In this document: positions 6,592 to 12,755 of the stretch, piece after piece
Layout: each line of letters opens with the position of its first letter
Position numbering within the stretch: the stretch's first letter is position 1
Program-made: the position numbers and the translations under genes
The notes under the pieces: model-generated
Database searches by the model: none
What the model was told of the DNA's origin: nothing
What the model saw: the letters and a program-made list of their open reading frames with translations, nothing else
Origin: Bacillota bacterium
Lineage (GTDB): Bacteria > Bacillota > Clostridia > Christensenellales > CAG-138
NCBI GenBank assembly: GCA_023409435.1
Contig: JAEYHP010000079.1
Location: forward strand, 1-16,693
DNA length: 16,693 nt
Direction: 5' to 3'

Positions 6592-9168
6592 TTACTTTTG
6601 CGCAATCCGCCGCAGCAAAAGCGCCGCAACAGAGAGGAAAAGTGCTCCAACCAGTATGGTCAGGGGAACGGCCGGCGCTATGCCGCCGGTATTGGGAGCG
6701 CCGAGCGGGATAGCCCCCGGGGAGAGCGGAATTCCGTCATCGCCGGGGCCCAAGGGGATATCCCCGCCGTCATCATCGTCGTCATCACCGCCGGGATCCG
6801 TGGGCCTATTGAGCGCAATGCTTGCATTGGCCGCAGCCGTACCGGGAGAACCTACGAGCGTTATGCCGTTGCCATCTGCCGTAAATCCGATGCTGTAATC
6901 AAACGTGATGTTTGCGCTGTTTCCCCAGGCATCCGGCCAGACGCCAAGCTGTTCATAGGCCACTGTGCCGTCAGGTTTGACTGTGACACGAATTTGGCTG
7001 TTTTCAAATACCCAGTTGCCCGAACCGTCCACAGTAACACCAACGGATACGCCCGCAATCATCGCATTGGTGACACTGGCGACCGCCGTGTTGGATACGG
7101 TGGTACCTACCGCCTGCAACTTGTGGGTATCAGACGAGTCCACCTTCAGATTATAGGTGGAGCCGCCGCTTGCCCCGCTGCTGTTTCCGTTCAGAAGGTT
7201 GAAGTTGAAACTGTTGGTGTAGTTTTCCGTCACAGCGTCGTTATCCGCAAAGGGATCAAGCACAATGGCGGGACGGTCCAGCACAATGGCTACTTCCTCT
7301 CCGCCGGAAACGATGGGTTTGGCGTAGAGGATCGCAGAGTCGTTGGTATAGGCGGTGCCGTAAGTGTAATCATCGCCCAACGTGCTGTTGGGAACGAGGA
7401 AGTAGCGTGTGCTTTCCTTTACGCCGTTCTTAAGATCGCCGATGTACCATTCGATGATGGTGTTTCCTTCAGCGTCCGTTCCCACCACCCTGAGCTCGGT
7501 ATTGCCGTTGGCAAAGTAGATGTCAAACCCTGCGGGGATAACGTCGATCACCTTTGCCTGCTCGGCTACAATGGCGTCATTGACAATCTGGTTGGCAATC
7601 GTCTTGTAGGTTTCAATAATCTGCTCGGGCGTGCTGGCCCAAGTGTAGTTGATATCAAAGTTGTCGTAATCGACCTCGCCGTCCGGGTCGTTTTCATCAA
7701 GCAGGCCTTTGAAGTACCCGCCGGATTTGTTGGGATCCATGTAGGTCGCGATGCTGTTGGCGGCCGTAGTGCTGTCGTTGATGACAACGTTGTGCAGCGA
7801 TATGCCCTTTTCCAGCAGATCGACCGCGGCCTCGGACGCCCGTTTCCCTGCATTTGTGATCTGCGTACTGTTGCTGCTGTAAGAAATGCTAGTGGTGGTG
7901 TCCGACGGATTGCTGTAGTAGGTGTTGGCTTCTCCATCCGTCATGAACACCACATGGATGTTGTCCCCCGTGATGGAGCCTCCGCTGCCGTCGATCAGCG
8001 CCTGCACAAGCTCGCCGGTCTCCATGTAGCCCGCCTGTGCGTTGGTGCCCACGTTATCGAGCATTCCGGTACCGCCCGTAAGTCCGGCGCGGGAAGCGGA
8101 GCTGGTAAAGTAATCTAAAAGCTCCGTCACGTCGTCGTTGGTAAATATGTTGCTTCCGCTGCCCGATACCGTCACGGTGCGGGCTACGACATTGTTATTG
8201 CCGCCGGAATATACTACCAGCGAAAGATCCACGTTTTGATTGAGCGCTGAAAGGTTGGTGATATTGCCGGAGCCATCACGCTCAATGCCATAGAGAATGT
8301 CGATAAATTCCGTTGCAGCCTCTTTGAGCACCTCCCACTTGGTGACGTCACTGTCGCCAAGCTCATCACCCATGCTGTCGGTGATATCGATGCTCAGCAC
8401 GACATTGGTTTTACCGGAAATGGATACGCCGCCCTCGGAGTCGAATATCTGATCGGTCCTGGTGCCTTCCGCTTCAAGCGTTACCTCGTAGCCTTCGAGC
8501 ACATTGCCCTCCGAATCGGTTACGGAGACTTCCTTCACGGTCTTGTCGCCCTCAATGGTGGTTTCGCCCACGACAATGAGATAATCCTTCTCGGGGTCGG
8601 GCTCGACGCCGTTGCTCCAGAGAATATCATCCACCAGAGAGCCGTCTTCCGTAACAGTCTCCTGATCTTCCGGAATTCCATTGGAAAGGGGAATGCCTTC
8701 TTCATCATAAAACGCCCCGTTATCGGTGGAGTAGTTTCCTCCCTCGCCGGTATAGGAGCCTAAATAAATATCGTTGTTGTTGATAGCGGTGTCGTCATAG
8801 GAGGTGTCAGCACCCGTTACGGCGCTGTTGGGAATGGTGTTCTCCGTTTCTCCGTCTTGAACGATGGAAAGATCCTCATTTGCCCCCTCCAGGGAGACAT
8901 CCGTAGAATTTTCACCGGAACCGTTGTAGGTATAGCCGTTGCCCGAAGCGTCGGGAATAATGGTGGTTTCATCCTGAGACATATACGTCCCGTCAACAAA
9001 ATTGTCCTCATCCGTCTCCGCCTCGGCGGCAGTTACGGTTTCCGCGCTCACCGTCACCGTTACCTCATTGGGCGCCAATGCGTATGCAACACCGGGTAGC
9101 GCAAGCGCCATAAACAAAAATACTGCGGTAAGCAGCGAAAGCATCCTGTGTTTTCGCGCTGTAAACAT
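6592..9168 (-). CDS. Cell-wall-anchored surface protein with von Willebrand A domain
   Basis: The product is 858 residues. It starts with a basic n-region and a hydrophobic signal peptide ending near AYALA (about residue 31). Residues ~35-240 are acidic and rich in Asn, Gly, Thr and Ser. A VWA domain follows (~240-460): the MIDAS DxTxS motif DITDS near 259 (Thr in place of the usual first Ser), a Thr in GGTGM near 365 and FMTDGE near 409. A beta-rich, Asn/Gly-rich part comes next, then a spacer with a six-Asp run and IPLGP/IPLSP/IPLGAP repeats. The end is a sorting signal: APNTGG near 826, a hydrophobic helix and the tail RRIAQK. Sortase would link it to the wall. It could be an adhesin or a pilus-tip-like protein. 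The ATG at 9168 follows GAGAGGAGAG. There is no sortase gene in the window. Confidence 0.9.
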   Translation of the reverse strand: MFTARKHRMLSLLTAVFLFMALALPGVAYALAPNEVTVTVSAETVTAAEAETDEDNFVDGTYMSQDETTIIPDASGNGYTYNGSGENSTDVSLEGANEDLSIVQDGETENTIPNSAVTGADTSYDDTAINNNDIYLGSYTGEGGNYSTDNGAFYDEEGIPLSNGIPEDQETVTEDGSLVDDILWSNGVEPDPEKDYLIVVGETTIEGDKTVKEVSVTDSEGNVLEGYEVTLEAEGTRTDQIFDSEGGVSISGKTNVVLSIDITDSMGDELGDSDVTKWEVLKEAATEFIDILYGIERDGSGNITNLSALNQNVDLSLVVYSGGNNNVVARTVTVSGSGSNIFTNDDVTELLDYFTSSASRAGLTGGTGMLDNVGTNAQAGYMETGELVQALIDGSGGSITGDNIHVVFMTDGEANTYYSNPSDTTTSISYSSNSTQITNAGKRASEAAVDLLEKGISLHNVVINDSTTAANSIATYMDPNKSGGYFKGLLDENDPDGEVDYDNFDINYTWASTPEQIIETYKTIANQIVNDAIVAEQAKVIDVIPAGFDIYFANGNTELRVVGTDAEGNTIIEWYIGDLKNGVKESTRYFLVPNSTLGDDYTYGTAYTNDSAILYAKPIVSGGEEVAIVLDRPAIVLDPFADNDAVTENYTNSFNFNLLNGNSSGASGGSTYNLKVDSSDTHKLQAVGTTVSNTAVASVTNAMIAGVSVGVTVDGSGNWVFENSQIRVTVKPDGTVAYEQLGVWPDAWGNSANITFDYSIGFTADGNGITLVGSPGTAAANASIALNRPTDPGGDDDDDDGGDIPLGPGDDGIPLSPGAIPLGAPNTGGIAPAVPLTILVGALFLSVAALLLRRIAQK

Positions 9169-9192
9169 AGCAACTCTCCTCTCTGTTTCGCT

Positions 9193-9232
9193 TAGGAATT
9201 TCACTCTTGTCGAATTCCTAGTGTGTTACTAG
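9193..9232. promoter_or_regulatory. Overlapping dyads in the leader of the surface protein gene
   Basis: TAGGAATT (9193-9200) and AATTCCTA (9213-9220) form a perfect 8-bp inverted repeat with a 12-base loop, ending 25 bases before the start codon. A second dyad, CTAGT-N5-ACTAG (9218-9232), overlaps its far arm. A longer imperfect dyad lies at 9244-9281 (GAGTT/AACTC outside, TGCC/GGCA inside). These could be operators or alternative RNA hairpins. I find no convincing promoter in the leader. Confidence 0.35.
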
Positions 9233-9332
9233 AGATTTAAACCGAGTTAGTTGCCTCAAACGCATATGGCAGGATAAACTCGCATTGTATTTGCTTATAA
9301 GGTTGTGTTTCGCTAAAGTTTTGAAATGTTTT

Positions 9333-9365
9333 TATGAAAAACAAAAAGGCGCTTTTGCGCCTTTT
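9333..9365 (-). terminator. Intrinsic terminator after the aldolase gene
   Basis: On the - strand AAAAGGCGC-AAAA-GCGCCTTTT forms a 9-bp stem followed by a TTTTTGTTTTT-type tract. It begins about 18 bases past the aldolase stop codon. Confidence 0.88.
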
Positions 9366-9383
9366 GAATGGAACATCACTCTC

Positions 9384-10283
9384 TCAGCCGATGATATCCT
9401 TGGTGTTTGCGATCTCCAGTTCGCTGCGGATGAACGCGCGGGTGGTCTCATAGAGCGCCTGCTGCGCCTCCGTTATGCTGTTATTCTTTTCAAACGCGAC
9501 CTGGTATGCGCGCCTAAGGTCGGAGCCGACGTTGATTTTCGCAATACCGTTTTTCACGCCGCCCAGCACGAATTCCTTCTTGATGCCGGAGCCGCCGTGC
9601 AGCACCAGCGGAATGCCCGCCGCTTCCCTAAGCTTTGCGATATAGGGAACGTCCAGCCGCGCTTCCGGCTTTTTGGCGAAGCGGTTGCTTTCTGCAATCG
9701 CCCCGTGAAAGTTGCCGCAGGCGACGGATACCCAGTCGCACCCGCTTTCCTTTACGAACGCCGCAAGCTCATCAAGTTTGGTGAATCCGAGCTTCTTTGA
9801 GAATATCTCCTCATACGGCGGCATTTCCCCGCCCTCGTGACCCATGACCGCGCCAAGCTCCGCCTCGATGGGTGCATTGTTGGCATGTGCAAGCGCCGCG
9901 GCCTCCGCCGTGGCACGAATGTTCTCTTCTAACGGCAGCCTCGAGCCGTCCACCATGACGGACTGATAGCCCGCGTCAAGCGCCTGGCGGATGATACCCG
10001 TAAAGTCCACGCGCAGCAGGTCCTCGTCTATCACGGGCACATGGTCTAAGTGCAGCATGGTGTGGCTGGGATTTGCATACTTAAAATAGGATTCCGCAAC
10101 TGCCTGCAGGCTTTTTGCGTCCATCTTCTCCCACTCCAGGCGCGCCACCTGAATCATGGCGACCGAGTTTTCGTCCACCACCGCGCGGATGATGGGCTCC
10201 GTCATATGTAAATTCGGGATGTTGAATGCGGGGATGACGATTTTACTTTCCAGAGCCTTTTTGACCACGACTTTCGGATCCAT
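9384..10283 (-). CDS. Class II (zinc-dependent) ketose-bisphosphate-type aldolase
   Basis: The product is 299 residues and full length for the class II fructose/tagatose-bisphosphate aldolase family, which cleaves ketose phosphates to dihydroxyacetone phosphate and an aldehyde. Seen in order: the N-terminal AFNIPN motif; LHLDH with catalytic Asp80 and zinc ligand His81; MVDGSRLPLEENI; EAELGAVMGHEG; GNFHG with the second zinc His; LHGGSGI with the third; and KINVGSDLR, the phosphate-binding loop. GNFHG and HLDHV differ a little from the usual GTxHG and HLDHG, so the substrate may not be fructose 1,6-bisphosphate. The ATG at 10283 follows GGGGGAAG. The gene has its own promoter and terminator. 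It could serve the sugar pathway of the left operon, since a pentulose or hexulose phosphate is its expected type of substrate. Confidence 0.88.
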   Translation of the reverse strand: MDPKVVVKKALESKIVIPAFNIPNLHMTEPIIRAVVDENSVAMIQVARLEWEKMDAKSLQAVAESYFKYANPSHTMLHLDHVPVIDEDLLRVDFTGIIRQALDAGYQSVMVDGSRLPLEENIRATAEAAALAHANNAPIEAELGAVMGHEGGEMPPYEEIFSKKLGFTKLDELAAFVKESGCDWVSVACGNFHGAIAESNRFAKKPEARLDVPYIAKLREAAGIPLVLHGGSGIKKEFVLGGVKNGIAKINVGSDLRRAYQVAFEKNNSITEAQQALYETTRAFIRSELEIANTKDIIG

Positions 10284-10314
10284 GCTGCTTCCCCCTGTTT
10301 GCTTAATAGCGAAA

Positions 10315-10328
10315 TGTTAACGGTAACA
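10315..10328. promoter_or_regulatory. cre-like LacI-family operator
   Basis: TGTTAACGGTAACA is a near-perfect palindrome around a central CG. It fits the relaxed CcpA cre consensus TGWNANCGNTNWCA at all positions. It covers the predicted transcription start of the aldolase gene, where binding would block transcription. CcpA or a local LacI-family sugar repressor could bind it. Confidence 0.6.
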
Positions 10329-10333
10329 ATGAC

Positions 10334-10362
10334 AGTATACCACGCGTTTCCGTTTTAAGCAA
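10334..10362 (-). promoter_or_regulatory. Predicted promoter of the aldolase gene
   Basis: On the - strand TTGCTT (10357-10362) and TATACT (10334-10339) are 17 bases apart. The predicted start of transcription near 10327 leaves a ~45-base leader. The -35 box lies just past the hypE stop codon, and no terminator separates hypE from it, so read-through from hypE is also possible. Confidence 0.68.
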
Positions 10363-10369
10363 AGGTTGC

Positions 10370-11353
10370 TCAGCAGATACGGGGCAGGCCTTCGCCCAGC
10401 AGCGGCTCGATCATTCGGTTGCCGCCCGCGCGTGTCCTTTGCGTGACCAGCGGGCCGCCCGCTAGTACTGCGCCGACGATTCGTGCATCCGCGCCGTAGG
10501 GCGAGTTTTGTATGAGGGAAAGCGCGCGGCCTGCATCCCGTTCCGGCACGGTCAGCACAAGCTTGCCTTCGTTGCCCATGTAGAGGGGATCGAGCCCCAG
10601 GATATCGCAAAAACCGGATACTTGCGTATCCGCGAGCGGCTCGCCGTTCAGTGCGATATGCACATTCGACGCCATGGCGATTTCATGCAGCACGGAAGCG
10701 AGCCCGCCGCGCGTAATATCCCTGAGGGAGTGCACCTCCACCCCGCCGGATAAAAGTGTGTGCACCATGGCGTTAAGCGGCGCGCAGTCGCTTTGGATGC
10801 TGCTTTCCATGCCCATGCGCGCGGAAAGAATGCACGCGTGGTGGTTGCCCAGGTATCCGCTGACGAGCACGGCGTCGCCCGGACGCGTATAGCTGACGCT
10901 TATATCCACGCCTTCCGGCACCAGCCCCACGCCCGCCGTGTTGATATATAGGCCGCCCTTGCCGTCTATGACCTTGGTATCGCCCGCCACGATCAGCACG
11001 CCCGCCTCGTCCGCAGCCTGCCGCATGGAGCGCGTGACGCGCGCGAGCGTATCCGTATCGAGACCATCCTCCAAAATAAAGCCCGCCGTCAGGTATTTGG
11101 GCGTAGCCCCGCGCATCAAAAGATCGTTCACCGTGCCGCAGACGGCAAGCTTACCGATATCCCCGCCCGGAAAAAACAGCGGCGTCACCACAAACGAGTC
11201 CGTCGTGAGCGCAATGTTGCCCGCGGGCACGGGCAGCACCGCCGCGTCCTCCATGCGGTTTAACGTATCGTTGGAAAACGCGGATTGAAACACGTCGCGA
11301 ATCAGTTCGTTCATCAGCTTTCCGCCGCCGCCGTGGGCCGCATTGATTTTCAT
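10370..11353 (-). CDS. hypE: Hydrogenase maturation protein HypE
   Basis: The product is 327 residues of the PurM/AIR-synthase-like fold. HypE accepts a carbamoyl group from HypF on its C-terminal Cys and dehydrates it with ATP to a thiocyanate, the source of the cyanide ligands of [NiFe] hydrogenase. The protein begins with the family's glycine-rich HGGGGKLMNELI and has LTTDSFVVTPLFFPGGDIGKL and RDITRGGLASVLHEIA. It ends in PRIC, so the essential terminal Cys is intact. The ATG at 11353 follows AAAGGAG. It is the last gene of the hyp cluster. It is 138 bases from hypD, with a palindromic repeat cluster in the gap. Confidence 0.96.
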   Translation of the reverse strand: MKINAAHGGGGKLMNELIRDVFQSAFSNDTLNRMEDAAVLPVPAGNIALTTDSFVVTPLFFPGGDIGKLAVCGTVNDLLMRGATPKYLTAGFILEDGLDTDTLARVTRSMRQAADEAGVLIVAGDTKVIDGKGGLYINTAGVGLVPEGVDISVSYTRPGDAVLVSGYLGNHHACILSARMGMESSIQSDCAPLNAMVHTLLSGGVEVHSLRDITRGGLASVLHEIAMASNVHIALNGEPLADTQVSGFCDILGLDPLYMGNEGKLVLTVPERDAGRALSLIQNSPYGADARIVGAVLAGGPLVTQRTRAGGNRMIEPLLGEGLPRIC

Positions 11354-11374
11354 TGCTTTGGCTCCTTTTTGTTA

Positions 11375-11436
11375 TCAACGAAGGAACGTTGAGGGCTCTG
11401 CCCTCAAACACCCGCTTAGGGCCGTAACGGCCCTAA
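11375..11436. repeat. Cluster of three perfect inverted repeats between hypD and hypE
   Basis: Three perfect dyads lie side by side: TCAACG-N6-CGTTGA (11375-11392), TTGAGGGC-TCT-GCCCTCAA (11389-11407) and TTAGGGCCG-TAA-CGGCCCTAA (11416-11436). In the hyp direction (- strand) neither GC-rich hairpin has a T run after it, so they are not ordinary terminators. Two GC-rich hairpins with three-base loops joined by ACACCCGC look like a dispersed intergenic palindrome (REP/BOX-like). Such an element could protect or set back the mRNA between hypD and hypE. Confidence 0.6.
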
Positions 11437-11491
11437 AAACCCATAAGGCTTATCAATGTACGAAAGACTTTTCCCCTTCTTATTGCTTTCG

Positions 11492-12550
11492 TTATGCATT
11501 CACTGCATGTGCGTGCCAGATGCCGCACGCGCCTTCGCTCGTCACCATGCAGGGGCCGAGCGGCGTCATGGGCGTACATGCCTTTTTAAAATGCGGGCAG
11601 TCGGTGGGCTGTGCACGGCCTATGATGACGCGCCCGCACAAACAGCCGGTCTTGGGGGAAGCGTCCCGTACGGTATCGTACTCGCCCGCGTCGTATTCCC
11701 GGTATTCCTCCCGCAGCGCGTAGGCGGAGCCTTCGATATTGCCCAAGCCCCGCCACATGGAGCCTGTCTTTACAAAGTATTTGTCGATCAGCGCGAGCGC
11801 GGAGGGATTCCCCTCTTTTGCAACCGTAGCGGGATAAAAGTTGTGTACATGCGCCGTGCCGTTTTTGTGCTGCTCCAAAAGGTCGTAGATCGCGGCGAGT
11901 ATGTGCTCGTAGGAGAACCCGGCAACCGCAAGCGGGATGCGGTTGCGCGCGCAAAGCTCCAGATACGCGTCGCTGCCTAATATGACGCTTGCATGCCCGG
12001 GGCCGATAAAGCCGTTTATATCCGGGTTATTCTCACAGATCCAATCGAGCGCGGGCAGGAGCGCCTTGACGCACAGCAGCAGGCGCAGGTTTTTAACATT
12101 TTCTTCCCGCATCCGCTGCAATAGCAAAGCATATACGGGGAGCGTGGTCTCAAAGCCGACGGCGGTGAGCACAAACTCACGTTCCGGCTCCGCCTTGGCC
12201 CAAGTGAGCGCCGTCATGGGCGCATAGAGCATGCGCACATCCCCGCCAGCGGCTTTCGTTTCCAGCAGCGTGCCGGAATTGCCGGGCACGCGCATCATAT
12301 CCCCGAACGTGCACAGCGCGGTATTGGGCATTTTTGAAAACTCCGCCGCGCGGTCCAGATACCCTGCGGGCGTGACGCACACCGGGCAGCCGGGACCGGA
12401 AAGCAGTTGGATGGAAGGCGGCATCACCCCGCGGATGCCGGTGCGGAACATCGCCTGCGTATGCGTGCCGCAGACCTCCATCAACTTGACGGGCGGGCCG
12501 TCGTAATTACGGATGCGTTCCGCAATCTGCTCAATATTAATGCTCGCCAT
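11492..12550 (-). CDS. hypD: Hydrogenase maturation protein HypD
   Basis: The product is 352 residues. With HypC, HypD is the scaffold on which the Fe(CN)2CO group of [NiFe] hydrogenase is built. It carries a [4Fe-4S] cluster and redox-active cysteines. Seen: KLMEVCGTHTQ near the N-terminus, GPGCPVCVTP, and FIGPGHASVILG. The C-terminal cysteine cluster runs GCLCGRV, TDCPHF, ACTPM, GPCMV, GACGIW. The ATG at 12548-12550 lies inside the end of hypC (14-base overlap) and follows GGAG 11 bases upstream. The frame runs open to 12646, but residues before this start do not resemble the family. Overlap with hypC suggests coupled production of the HypC-HypD pair. Confidence 0.96.
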   Translation of the reverse strand: MASINIEQIAERIRNYDGPPVKLMEVCGTHTQAMFRTGIRGVMPPSIQLLSGPGCPVCVTPAGYLDRAAEFSKMPNTALCTFGDMMRVPGNSGTLLETKAAGGDVRMLYAPMTALTWAKAEPEREFVLTAVGFETTLPVYALLLQRMREENVKNLRLLLCVKALLPALDWICENNPDINGFIGPGHASVILGSDAYLELCARNRIPLAVAGFSYEHILAAIYDLLEQHKNGTAHVHNFYPATVAKEGNPSALALIDKYFVKTGSMWRGLGNIEGSAYALREEYREYDAGEYDTVRDASPKTGCLCGRVIIGRAQPTDCPHFKKACTPMTPLGPCMVTSEGACGIWHAHAVNA

Positions 12551-12755
12551 ATTGTACCAGCTCCAAAAGCTCGTTGAGTTCGTCGCTATCCTCTTTGCTG
12601 ACCACGGATATGGCGCAGCCCGCGTGTACCAGGATGTAATCTCCAAGCTTCACGTCAACTAAGCCCAATTCCACAGTCAAAATATTTCCCCGTACATCCG
12701 CCTTGCCCCGGCGGCCGTCTATTTCAATCAGTTTTCCCGGAACCGCAATGCACAT
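12537..12755 (-). CDS. hypC: Hydrogenase maturation chaperone HypC/HupF
   Basis: The product is 72 residues, a small OB-fold chaperone that binds HypD and carries the iron group to the hydrogenase large-subunit precursor. The mature N-terminus needs Cys2, and the protein begins MCIAVPGKLIEI, so the start at 12755 is certain. GGAAGGAGGAAG lies just upstream. Further marks are the GLVDVKLGDYILVHAG core. It overlaps the end of hypF by 28 bases and the start of hypD by 14. Confidence 0.96.
   Translation of the reverse strand: MCIAVPGKLIEIDGRRGKADVRGNILTVELGLVDVKLGDYILVHAGCAISVVSKEDSDELNELLELVQYGEH

Noticed and set aside
6598..8118. 506-codon open frame on the + strand inside the surface protein gene
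   Set aside because: It is antisense to a protein with a clear signal peptide, VWA domain and sorting signal. It arises from that gene's codon use, and its product has no recognisable domain.
12551..12646. Upstream extension of hypD to 12646
   Set aside because: The 32 extra residues only read through hypC in another frame. The family N-terminus begins at the ATG at 12550.
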